DNA from: Verrucomicrobiota bacterium
GTDB taxonomy: Bacteria > Verrucomicrobiota > Verrucomicrobiia > Verrucomicrobiales > DEV007
Reading direction: 5' to 3'
Length of the DNA stretch: 5,625 nucleotides
Assembly (NCBI GenBank): GCA_027618625.1
Contig: JAQCER010000280.1
Location: 1 to 5,625, forward strand
Shown here: positions 1 through 5,625 of the stretch, piece by piece
How positions within the stretch are numbered: position 1 is the stretch's first letter
Layout of the letters: each line of letters starts with the position of its first letter
Program-made: the position numbers and the translations under genes
Notes under the pieces: generated by a model
What the model saw: only the letters and a program-made list of their open reading frames with translations
Told to the model about the DNA's origin: nothing
Databases searched by the model: none

Positions 1-1266
1 CCAGACAAAGACCGAAACGATGCCATTCCAAAAAGCATTGATGAGGCAAATGCCCAAAAAGCCAATCACCCGATTGCTGCCAGCCTTGATCTCCCGAGGG
101 GCCCCGCCGGAGCCTACCGTCCACTGAGCGTTCCTGGAAGTTGCGCTGAGAGGCCCTCTAAACCCTTCGCCCACCAGAGATCCGCCTGCCCACTTCACCC
201 CCTTTACCGTCTCAGTCCGCACCTCAATTTTCCGCAACAGGGATACCAGTCCCAGCGCTCCGATCATAAAAAAGATGCCGGGAATGAGTCTAAGGAACGC
301 CCCCCAACCCAGCTCTCGCTTAAGAACGGCATAAAGGGGGTCCTTTGGATTAACCCAACAGAGCTGCGTCGATCCTTCGGGATAGTTGCTGACAATCGCC
401 TGTTTCCCCGCCGAGCCACTCGAAGAACCTCCGAAGTAGCCATAGCGATTGCTGCGAAAGGTCTCACCTTCAAAAACGTATTGGTAGAAAATGTTGACAC
501 TGTAGGTCGTGCCATCATCACCGCTGTGACTGTCGACCCGGCTCCAAATGATCTGACACTCGACCTCAGGCCAGTGCTTGGCCGCCACAGCCCTGGTGAC
601 CGGCAGAATCAACAAAGGATACATCAGTCCACCCCCCACCAGCAGAAAGATTCCCAGCACGACGAAGGCGATTCGATTGCCACGCTTTCTCGGAATGGCT
701 CGCTGGGATATGCTCCCCTGCTCGAGGTTCGCCACAGTCGCTTGCTTCTGACGGACCGAGCCCACGATGACGACCGTTCCCACCATTACAAAAATGAGGG
801 GAAAGAGAATGACAAGCCCCATTAGCAGCGAGCCTCGACGAAGGATCGCCTCGGAGGGGTTGTCCGGGTTAACATAGCAGCGCAGAGGCTGATCCGTCCG
901 CAAGCGCCCTAACTCTCTTGCCAGGGCAGTGTAGTCCTGCGAAGTGTTGCCAAACCCCGTCCGGTGATGCTGCGTACTCTCGAAGGAAGAGCCCTCGAAC
1001 TCGTAGCGGTACTGGACCAAGAGTTCGAACGGATCATCCTGATTCCCCGAGTCCACCGCGATTTCAGCCGAGCCAAGTTCGCAGGGTACCGCGGCCCAAA
1101 AATAGGTCCGCAAATCGTCGAGGAAGATCTTTCCCAGGAAACCCGCAAAGACCAACCCGAACAAAGCGAAGACCAGGTCGAAGAGCACCCCGCAGCCCGT
1201 GCTGGCCGCGCCGCCACCCTTCTGGTGTCCGATTCTTTGCTGATCCAGCTTGATTCCGAATGCCAT
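1..1266 (-). CDS. DUF3592 domain membrane protein, two tandem domains, C-terminus outside the window
   Basis: An uninterrupted minus-strand frame of 422 codons runs from ATG at 1266 to the left edge, so the C-terminus is missing. An in-frame TAA at 1288-1290 makes this the first possible ATG, and AAGGGGGAG lies 9 nt upstream. The predicted layout is a short N-terminus, a hydrophobic helix at about 25-48, a first DUF3592 unit at about 55-145, helices at about 146-171 and 198-222, a second unit at about 230-318, and helices at about 324-344 and 400-420. Each unit shows the family pattern of a (Y)xYxFEG strand (about 86-92 and 261-267) and a late C-x-V-N-P-x-x-P-x-x-A-x-L motif (130-142 as CYVNPDNPSEAIL; 303-315 as CWVNPKDPLYAVL). 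DUF3592 is a family of unknown function found in membrane proteins. The soluble units between helices probably lie on one face of the membrane. No transport or enzyme function can be assigned. It is transcribed divergently from the 1508 gene. Confidence 0.85.
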   Translation of the reverse strand, partial: MAFGIKLDQQRIGHQKGGGAASTGCGVLFDLVFALFGLVFAGFLGKIFLDDLRTYFWAAVPCELGSAEIAVDSGNQDDPFELLVQYRYEFEGSSFESTQHHRTGFGNTSQDYTALARELGRLRTDQPLRCYVNPDNPSEAILRRGSLLMGLVILFPLIFVMVGTVVIVGSVRQKQATVANLEQGSISQRAIPRKRGNRIAFVVLGIFLLVGGGLMYPLLILPVTRAVAAKHWPEVECQIIWSRVDSHSGDDGTTYSVNIFYQYVFEGETFRSNRYGYFGGSSSGSAGKQAIVSNYPEGSTQLCWVNPKDPLYAVLKRELGWGAFLRLIPGIFFMIGALGLVSLLRKIEVRTETVKGVKWAGGSLVGEGFRGPLSATSRNAQWTVGSGGAPREIKAGSNRVIGFLGICLINAFWNGIVSVFVW

Positions 1267-1275
1267 GATGTTCTG

Positions 1276-1284
1276 CTCCCCCTT
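1276..1284 (-). promoter_or_regulatory. Ribosome-binding site of the DUF3592 gene
   Basis: On the minus strand AAGGGGGAG sits 9 nt before the ATG at 1266. This is a good purine-rich Shine-Dalgarno match at normal spacing. It supports the chosen start, which is also the first ATG after the upstream in-frame stop. Confidence 0.6.
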
Positions 1285-1358
1285 CGGTTAGCATCGCAGG
1301 CTCAAACAAACAATGCCAAAGCTCTGACAACTCCCACAAAATGAAGGTTCCTGTGATG

Positions 1359-1443
1359 CTCCGAATCGAATCAGGCTCACACTTGGGAAACGTTCGGGAT
1401 TGCTACTCCGAATCGAAGCCCCTCATCTGGATTCGAGCCTGAT
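1359..1443. repeat. Direct and inverted repeats in the divergent spacer
   Basis: The 12-mer CTCCGAATCGAA occurs at 1359-1370 and again at 1406-1417, a 47-bp period. In addition ATCAGGCTC (1370-1378) is the exact reverse complement of GAGCCTGAT (1435-1443). The repeats lie between two divergent genes, so they could be operator sites or the remains of a small structured element. No consensus promoter was clear in this spacer. Function is unknown; the repeats themselves are read directly. Confidence 0.5.
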
Positions 1444-1493
1444 GGGAACTGAAAGTTTCGGGATCTCCGGGGCGTAAATCTTTCACCGGACTG

Positions 1494-1500
1494 AAGGGAG
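1494..1500 (+). promoter_or_regulatory. Ribosome-binding site supporting the upstream start at 1508
   Basis: AAGGGAG lies 7 nt before ATG 1508, a strong Shine-Dalgarno match. The alternative start at 1628 has no comparable site. This is the main argument for the longer form of the repeat protein, although the signal peptide argues for the shorter one. Confidence 0.5.
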
Positions 1501-1507
1501 TCGCCGC

Positions 1508-3541
1508 ATGACGGACGAGAACAACCGCCTGAGCTGGTACCGGCACGCTGATCGCCTCCGCCTCCGCTCGCTTCTGATCGTCCTCGCGCTGGACATCGGC
1601 CTGAACGAGTGGATCGTGTCCCTGGCCATGAAAACTCAATACCTTCACCGGGGCTTCAGAGCGTTCGTTGTCCTGCTTGCGTGCATTGCGGCGCCCGATC
1701 TGCGGGCGCAGTCGGACGTCACGGCCTACCGCCTCGTCCGGGGCAGCGCCTTGGTGAAGACGTCCATTGGAGCGGGAGGCGAAGAGAAGCGGAACGTTCC
1801 CATCGCCGGCGAGATGACCCTCAGACGCGTCCTCAGCCCGCTTGACTTCGAGACCTACGCCGTCGAGGGCGCGGTCTTCCGCGAAGCTGGGGCTTCGAGT
1901 CCTCCGTTGCTTGCGGGTAGCGGCCATTACATTCGCGGGGGCCGCGGCCCGATCGTGCGCCGCCTCGTGTTCGAAGCGGAGGTCGAGGGCGCGCGAGTCG
2001 CGTTTGACTCCGGTTCGCTTCCCGACGACGAGCGTTGGCCGCGCCTCGACATCGAGGCCGTTGGCAAGGTCGTCAGCGAGGGCGTTGGCGAGGGAGGAGA
2101 GGGGGAGGCGACGTGGACACTGCGCCTTGCCGCCGTGCCGGTCCTGCGCGCGTGGCACTACACGCTCGTCGAAGGTAGCACTCTCCTGGACGATTGCGAA
2201 GTCTGCGGCGGGCTGCGCTTCCCGATTCCAATGGAGGGGAGCTTCGAACTTGTGCTCACGGACGAGAACCCGCTCTTCTCCCGCTATCGCCTCTTCGATC
2301 TCGACCTCCGGGCTCCGCGCGGCGGGCCGACCTACCGGATCACCGGAGAAGGCGACTACAAGGTGGGCGGCGAGGTCGCGATCCTCCAGGAGACCACGCT
2401 CGACGTGGAGGTGTCGGTCACCGACCGACCTGTGCGCACCACGATGTTCGAAGGTGGGTCCTTTGCCCCGCCCCGTGCCTGGCCGATGCTCAGCCTCGGC
2501 TCCTCCGATGTCCAGGGCACGCCTTTTTCGCGGATCACACTCGTTGTCAATGCCGCTCCGTTTCGCGACCTCTGGTTCTCCACGGCGGGCGGACTCACTC
2601 CGGGGACGCCCCAACTTGGGGAGCACTACAGCGGCGCGGATGTCCTTTCGATCGGAGGCCATGCCATGCGCAGGGCCAAGGACGCGTTCGCCGCCTTCGA
2701 ATTTCCCGTCGCCGGCGGCTTCGAGGCGATGGATGCGCTCGACGTTGCGCCGGGCGGAGAGCTGCTCTTCTCGCTGGGACATCCCGCCTTCAGCACGAGC
2801 CTCGGGCAGGAAGTGCAGGAGGGCGACTTGCTGGCGGAGTCGGGGAAGGTCGCCGCGAAGAACCAGGCGCTCGTCGCCGCCTTCGGCGCGATGCCGCCGA
2901 CGCCCGATGTCGGTCTCGATGCGGTTCAGGTTCTTGACTCGGGCGAGGTGCTCTTCTCCATCCGCGAGCCGCTGTTCTCGGAGAAGCTGGGGGTCGCTCT
3001 GGGAAAGGGTGACCTCCTGTCCGACCGGGGCGTCGTCGTGAAGCGGAACCGGGACTTGCTCGCCGCCTTCCGGCCTGCGGGCGCGACGTTGGACCAGGGC
3101 CTCGACGCGTTCTATGTCTGGCCCCATGGCGAAGTCTGGTTCTCGGTCGAGGAAGGGTTCCAGACCCCGGTCGGCTCCGTCGGAACCGTCGGCTACGGCG
3201 ACCTGCTCAGCGACCAGGGCTTCGTGGTCCGCCGCAACCTCGATCTGGTGGCAGCTTTCAGTCCGCTTGAAGACGTGGCCGACTTCGGGCTCGACGCGCT
3301 CTTCGTCGTCACCGACTTCACCCCGCCGCCCACCGGCCTGACACCACCCGCCCTGCGCGTAGAGGGCTCCGTCGCCGTTCTCGATTGGAGCGGCGACGCC
3401 CGAGCCTGGCAGCTCGAGCACTCGCCCGACCTCCGACTTCCCTTCGCCCCCTTGACCCCCATCCTCCCCGTCCGAACCTGGCGTCACCAAGCCGAGAAGA
3501 TTCTCCCGAGGGCCGGATTCTACCGCATTCACGGCTGGTGA
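1508..3541 (+). CDS. Large exported repeat protein of unknown function (four 62-residue repeats)
   Basis: I do not recognise a named function. From ATG 1508 the product is 677 residues. An in-frame TAA at 1475-1477 precedes it and TGA ends it at 3539-3541. Residues 41-67 form a signal peptide, so the protein is probably secreted or exposed. Residues 74-170 and 218-318 look like two copies of one beta-rich domain: both open with Y-x-L-V-x-G-S, and the second has a CxxC (C230, C233). Residues 352-603 hold about four tandem repeats of 62 residues with the pattern GLDA..V...GE(V/L)(L/W)FS....GDLLS..G.VV.RN.DL.AAF. Residues 610-677 form a small beta-rich end domain finishing in FYRI, a style I associate with secreted Verrucomicrobiota proteins. 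No catalytic motif is visible, and adhesion or binding is only a guess. The gene is very GC-rich. A 716-codon antisense frame covers it but has no recognisable protein features. The true start may be 1628. Confidence 0.85.
   Translation: MTDENNRLSWYRHADRLRLRSLLIVLALDIGLNEWIVSLAMKTQYLHRGFRAFVVLLACIAAPDLRAQSDVTAYRLVRGSALVKTSIGAGGEEKRNVPIAGEMTLRRVLSPLDFETYAVEGAVFREAGASSPPLLAGSGHYIRGGRGPIVRRLVFEAEVEGARVAFDSGSLPDDERWPRLDIEAVGKVVSEGVGEGGEGEATWTLRLAAVPVLRAWHYTLVEGSTLLDDCEVCGGLRFPIPMEGSFELVLTDENPLFSRYRLFDLDLRAPRGGPTYRITGEGDYKVGGEVAILQETTLDVEVSVTDRPVRTTMFEGGSFAPPRAWPMLSLGSSDVQGTPFSRITLVVNAAPFRDLWFSTAGGLTPGTPQLGEHYSGADVLSIGGHAMRRAKDAFAAFEFPVAGGFEAMDALDVAPGGELLFSLGHPAFSTSLGQEVQEGDLLAESGKVAAKNQALVAAFGAMPPTPDVGLDAVQVLDSGEVLFSIREPLFSEKLGVALGKGDLLSDRGVVVKRNRDLLAAFRPAGATLDQGLDAFYVWPHGEVWFSVEEGFQTPVGSVGTVGYGDLLSDQGFVVRRNLDLVAAFSPLEDVADFGLDALFVVTDFTPPPTGLTPPALRVEGSVAVLDWSGDARAWQLEHSPDLRLPFAPLTPILPVRTWRHQAEKILPRAGFYRIHGW
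1628..1708 (+). other. Signal peptide coding segment and alternative start of the repeat protein
   Basis: From the internal ATG at 1628 (residue 41 of the long form) the sequence has a basic n-region with H, R and R, a hydrophobic core (AFVVLLACIAA) and a likely signal peptidase I site after LRA at residue 67. This is where a secreted protein would be expected to start. C59 in LLAC resembles a lipobox, but R51 lies too near it for the usual pattern, so a lipoprotein is less likely. Only weak SD-like GAGTGG is found upstream; GTG at 1616 is a further candidate start. Confidence 0.65.
2561..3316 (+). repeat. Tandem protein repeat, about 62 residues per unit
   Basis: Residues 352-603 of the long form repeat with a constant spacing. 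The GE(V/L)-x-FS strand appears as RDLWFS (353-358), GELLFS (417-422), GEVLFS (479-484) and GEVWFS (541-546). The later GDLLS-type segment appears as GADVLS (376-381), GDLLAE (439-444), GDLLSD (501-506) and GDLLSD (565-570). Each unit ends in an AAF, and a final half unit, FGLDALFVV, starts at 593. The first unit is the most diverged and the third and fourth are closest to each other, consistent with stepwise duplication. The regular beta-type period could form a propeller or solenoid, which is inference. Confidence 0.85.
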
Positions 3542-3759
3542 CGGGCGATCCATTCAATTCCGATCGGCCTCTTCCTCTGGCGTGGCTTGGGTGCGCACGA
3601 CCTCGCCTCGGGAGGAGAGTTCGAAATGGCCGCGCAACATCGCGGCCAACTGGCTGGCTGCCTGCCGGTGTGGGAGCGGACGCGCGGAGTTCGAGTGCCC
3701 GGTCGGCGGCAGTTTTCGCTGCGGCGAAATCCCCCGACTCGGCATGGGCGCGGCCAGCG
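3542..3759. other. Convergent spacer without a convincing gene; possible dispersed repeat
   Basis: The stretch lies between the stop codons of two convergent genes. It is GC-rich and contains the palindrome GTGCGCAC (3591-3598) and a perfect hairpin at 3627-3648. Several frames are open by chance: + from 3582 and 3587, and - from 3862 down to 3554, which overlaps the end of the hydrolase gene. None has a ribosome-binding site or a recognisable motif. The wording of these frames (for example VRTTSPREESSKWPR) seems familiar from small predicted proteins in related genomes, which would fit an intergenic repeat mistaken for a gene. That impression is unverified. Confidence 0.35.
3627..3648. terminator. 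Perfect 8-bp hairpin between convergent genes
   Basis: TGGCCGCG (3627-3634) pairs perfectly with CGCGGCCA (3641-3648) around the 6-nt loop CAACAT. All but one of the eight pairs are G-C. The hairpin lies 86 bp after the end of the repeat protein gene and 112 bp after the end of the hydrolase gene, so it could stop transcription from both sides. No T-run follows on either strand, so it is not a classical intrinsic terminator. Confidence 0.35.
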
Positions 3760-5238
3760 TCATCCAGAACACGGGCGGAACTGGAAAACCTGTGTAGCGT
3801 AGGCGGTCACATCGAGGTAGAGGCCGTGGGCCTCCAGTTCGGGACCCGTGCGCAGGTGACATTCGTCACCGAACAAGTCAATCAGCCGCCAGTTGCTCTT
3901 CGCGAGTTCGGCCACGTTCAGGGGGGCATAACACTGGCTTCGATGGGGTGCGAGGTTGACCACGGCAAGGTGAAACTCACCAGGCTGGTGTTGCCACAGG
4001 ATGAGGACAAACCAAGTGCAGGTTGGATTTTCTCGCCATGCAGGCCGCGCCGGGACCACTTCGCATTGCCCGCAGCAGACATCGGAGGCGGCGAGCGTCG
4101 CCAATAGGCGATCGTAGCGCGACAGAATCCCCGGGTTGGTAGGCTCGACCCCGCGTCGGCAAAGATGCACGGGAACCCTCACACGCCAGCCCTCAAGTTG
4201 GCGATCGTGCAGGAGGCGGAGGCCCGGAAGGGTCAAGATCAGAAAGGCCGCCGCCCCAAGGGAGGCGCCGGAGAAGCGCGCCGCAGCGCGGTTTTCGTCG
4301 TGGTTTTCCAGGAAGTGGACGCCGCAGGGCAACCAGTCCGAGGCGCCGATTACCGTCGCTTGAAGCCGATCGGGCGCCTGGCTCAGCGCGTCGGTGACGG
4401 CCTTGTGATAGGCATAGTCGAATCCGAGCCTCAGGAGATCCCGCTCGCGGTTCCAGTAGGCCTCGGCAATAAACAGGAAGTCCGGAAAAGTCCGGCGCAC
4501 TGCGGCGATCGCCTCGGCCCAGAACTCTCCGGGCACCGGACCGCCGCGACAGGGGTATTTGCTCCACGTCTGCGCAAAGACATCGCTTAAGATCAACATG
4601 GCCATGTCGCAACGCAGTCCGTCACATTCCCGGGCTACATCGAGCAATTGTCGGATTATGCAGGCGCGGGTGTCCTCCCGCCGATGATCCAGTTGCACCG
4701 TGTCCGTCCACGGGTCGAAGTTGGGATCACGACCATGGCAGAGATAGACGGGAGCCCCATCCCTTCCGCCGACAATCGAGCCCTCGTGGTCCTCGTTTGC
4801 CTGCACGAACAACTCGGGCCGCTCCTTGATCCAGGGATGGTCCAACCCGAAGTGATTTGGTATAAAATCGAGCACCAGCTTGATTCCGTATTGGTGAAGG
4901 CGATGCCGGAAGTCTTGGAGGCCGGTGATACCTCCGATTTCGCCGGGCACGGTGTAGCCCGCGATCGCGAAGGGCGAACCGCCGACGTCGGCTTCGGTCC
5001 AACCAGGAAGCGCCCGATCAAACTCCCGCTGCAGCGACGGTGAGGACAGGGACACCTGCCGGGAGCGTGGTCCGGTAGTCCAAACGCCCATCAACCAGAG
5101 GTGGGTGAAACCAAGCTTGCGCCAGCGGGTGAACTCCGAGTCAGGCACTGCGGCGAGCGTCAGCGGTACTCCAGCGGCAGTGGACAGCTCCCGCAGCCAG
5201 CAGCGGGTGTTCAGTTCGAGCAGTAGCGGGTGATTCAT
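3760..5238 (-). CDS. GH13 alpha-amylase family glycoside hydrolase
   Basis: The 492-residue protein has the classical GH13 regions in order: region I D124-x-x-x-N128-H129 (LVLDFIPNH), region II GLRCD with nucleophile D211 and R209, region III FIAEAYW with acid/base E259, and region IV FLENHDE with the transition-state aspartate D314. A (beta/alpha)8 barrel spans about 5-375, and a C-terminal beta-sandwich about 385-490. GH13 enzymes hydrolyse or transfer alpha-glucosidic bonds; the exact substrate cannot be read from sequence. No signal peptide is visible, so it probably acts in the cytoplasm, perhaps on glycogen or imported maltodextrins. The start is the first ATG after an in-frame TGA at 5269-5271. 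No clear ribosome-binding site precedes it, but the conserved N-terminal strand (ELNTRCWLREL) begins at once, supporting this start. Oddities are 14 cysteines and R346 in LLHDRQLEG, where relatives usually have glycine. The gene stands alone, convergent with the repeat protein. Confidence 0.95.
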   Translation of the reverse strand: MNHPLLLELNTRCWLRELSTAAGVPLTLAAVPDSEFTRWRKLGFTHLWLMGVWTTGPRSRQVSLSSPSLQREFDRALPGWTEADVGGSPFAIAGYTVPGEIGGITGLQDFRHRLHQYGIKLVLDFIPNHFGLDHPWIKERPELFVQANEDHEGSIVGGRDGAPVYLCHGRDPNFDPWTDTVQLDHRREDTRACIIRQLLDVARECDGLRCDMAMLILSDVFAQTWSKYPCRGGPVPGEFWAEAIAAVRRTFPDFLFIAEAYWNRERDLLRLGFDYAYHKAVTDALSQAPDRLQATVIGASDWLPCGVHFLENHDENRAAARFSGASLGAAAFLILTLPGLRLLHDRQLEGWRVRVPVHLCRRGVEPTNPGILSRYDRLLATLAASDVCCGQCEVVPARPAWRENPTCTWFVLILWQHQPGEFHLAVVNLAPHRSQCYAPLNVAELAKSNWRLIDLFGDECHLRTGPELEAHGLYLDVTAYATQVFQFRPCSG

Positions 5239-5281
5239 ATCCCGTTCAAGCGGCGTAAAAGGGGGGATTCATAGCTTTGAG

Positions 5282-5309
5282 ATCCTGTGCGCCTCCCCGG
5301 CATTGTCAA
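5282..5309 (-). promoter_or_regulatory. Candidate sigma-70 promoter of the GH13 gene
   Basis: On the minus strand a perfect TTGACA -35 (5309-5304) is followed after 16 nt by CAGGAT (5287-5282), a -10 that keeps the key A2, A5 and T6 positions. The implied start site would leave a leader of roughly 35-40 nt before ATG 5238. The -10 is weak (3 of 6). A TATGAAT at 5273-5267 is a better -10 by itself but is 30 nt from the -35. Confidence 0.35.
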
Positions 5310-5513
5310 CCCCGGCGCTAGGCCGGCGCATAGAAGCAACAGCGTGACGTGCCGATCCCTGCTACAGACCCTGCATGATCGACGAAGCCGTCCACACCAT
5401 CCTCACATCGGGTGTATAGTCCACGTTCACCTTATGCTGCCTCATCCTGCCCAGCCTGTTCTCGGCCTTTCCCACAACACCTACTCAATCACGCTCTACA
5501 CCATCTGCCGAAA

Positions 5514-5563
5514 GGTGCGACCGTAGGGTGATGTATGCTTGTTTGAAATCGGTGAGACCGTAG
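5514..5563 (+). repeat. Imperfect 13-bp direct repeat, period 37
   Basis: GGTGCGACCGTAG (5514-5526) recurs as GGTGAGACCGTAG (5551-5563) with one mismatch. The second copy ends 7 bp before the paired hairpins, so the repeat may mark one border of the element that continues beyond the right edge. Confidence 0.5.
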
Positions 5564-5570
5564 CTTTCTA

Positions 5571-5621
5571 AGCCCAACGGGCTCTATCATAGCAGCCCAA
5601 GGCAACGCCTTGGGAGTTTTT
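5571..5621. repeat. Two REP-like hairpins sharing an AAC loop, with a T-run
   Basis: The first hairpin is AGCCC (5571-5575), loop AAC, GGGCT (5579-5583). The second is CCCAAGGC (5596-5603), loop AAC, GCCTTGGG (5607-5614), followed by AGTTTTT (5615-5621). Two nearby hairpins of different sequence but the same loop look like a repetitive extragenic palindrome rather than chance. Near-identical pairs (AGCCCAACGGGCT followed by a longer CCCA..GC-AAC-GC..TGGG hairpin) are, from memory, widely scattered in Verrucomicrobiota and Planctomycetota genomes. The second hairpin with its T-run could also work as an intrinsic terminator for plus-strand transcription. The element may continue past the window. 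Confidence 0.6.
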
Positions 5622-5625
5622 AGGA

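Larger units (their letters stand above)
5239..5625. other. 387-bp stretch without a gene, upstream of the GH13 gene
   Basis: No convincing coding region is present. A 79-codon plus-strand frame (5287-5526) has no ribosome-binding site or domain. Its last 17 codons (HNTYSITLYTICRKVRP, 5473-5523) faintly resemble the N-terminus of Y1_Tnp/REP-associated transposases, which often read NTYS..LYH.VFSTK.R.P; the match is too short to call. The stretch also holds the candidate promoter of the hydrolase, CCGGCGC in direct repeat (5312-5318 and 5323-5329), and the repeat elements at the right edge, which are listed separately. Confidence 0.5.

Noticed and set aside
264..1339. Several 75-130 codon frames on both strands across the DUF3592 gene (for example + 481-825, + 964-1344, - 909-1217).
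   Set aside because: All overlap the continuous 422-codon DUF3592 frame, which has paired domains and membrane helices; the others have no features.
1842..3041. A 399-codon plus-strand frame inside the repeat protein gene.
   Set aside because: It is serine- and arginine-rich with no motif, typical of a shifted frame of a GC-rich gene.
1403..3553. A 716-codon open frame on the minus strand covering the whole repeat protein gene.
   Set aside because: Its product is a low-information run rich in R, E, G and A, with no domain, signal peptide or motif. It mirrors the repeats only because the DNA repeats. The plus frame has a signal peptide, regular repeats and a recognisable end domain. High GC with RNY-type codons explains the open antisense frame.
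3627..3648. The convergent hairpin as a classical intrinsic terminator.
   Set aside because: The stem is strong, but no T-run follows on either strand. It is kept only as a candidate hairpin with low confidence.
3385..4107. A 240-codon plus-strand frame bridging the end of the repeat protein, the spacer and the end of the hydrolase gene.
   Set aside because: It overlaps two well-supported genes, has no ribosome-binding site or domain, and its composition is that of a shadow frame.
4648..5043. A 131-codon plus-strand frame opposite the N-terminal half of the hydrolase gene.
   Set aside because: It lies antisense to conserved GH13 regions, which fully explain the sequence.
5394..5425. A short plus-strand peptide frame within 5375-5419 (MIDEAVHTILTSGV) that resembles the start of a phage tail-completion protein.
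   Set aside because: It stops after 14 codons, has no ribosome-binding site and no phage context.

Overview
The window carries three protein genes. Two are complete (1508-3541 on + and 3760-5238 on -). One runs off the left edge (1-1266 on -). No rRNA, tRNA, CRISPR array or complete insertion sequence is visible. The DNA is fairly GC-rich, most strikingly in the middle gene, where the bias keeps several non-coding frames open. The best taxonomic guess is a Verrucomicrobiota bacterium (Pedosphaera/Limisphaerales type). This is inference. It rests on the C-terminal beta-sandwich of the middle protein ending in an FYRI-type motif, a secreted repeat protein of a style I associate with that phylum, a double-DUF3592 membrane protein, and a REP-like pair of hairpins at the right edge.

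Layout from left to right. (1) 1-1266, minus: a membrane protein with two DUF3592 domains. Its C-terminus lies outside the window. It is read away from the middle gene across a 241-bp divergent spacer (1267-1507) that holds direct and inverted repeats. (2) 1508-3541, plus: a large, probably exported protein of unknown function. Its N-terminal half looks like a duplicated domain. Its C-terminal half has about four tandem repeats of 62 residues, followed by a short beta-rich end domain. Two start codons compete: an upstream ATG with a good ribosome-binding site and a downstream ATG that begins a normal signal peptide. (3) 3542-3759: a convergent spacer with a perfect 8-bp hairpin and no convincing gene. 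(4) 3760-5238, minus: a cytoplasmic GH13 (alpha-amylase family) glycoside hydrolase with the full catalytic triad and many cysteines. A candidate promoter lies just upstream. (5) 5239-5625: no gene. This stretch holds the candidate promoter, a 13-bp imperfect direct repeat and, at the edge, two consecutive hairpins sharing an AAC loop, the second followed by a T-run.

The three genes are in divergent/convergent order, so they do not form one operon, and nothing in the sequence links their functions. The most unusual content is the middle repeat protein, with its duplicated architecture and ambiguous start, and the repeat-like intergenic DNA at 3542-3759 and 5514-5621. I found no clear sign of a new defence, mobile or RNA system.
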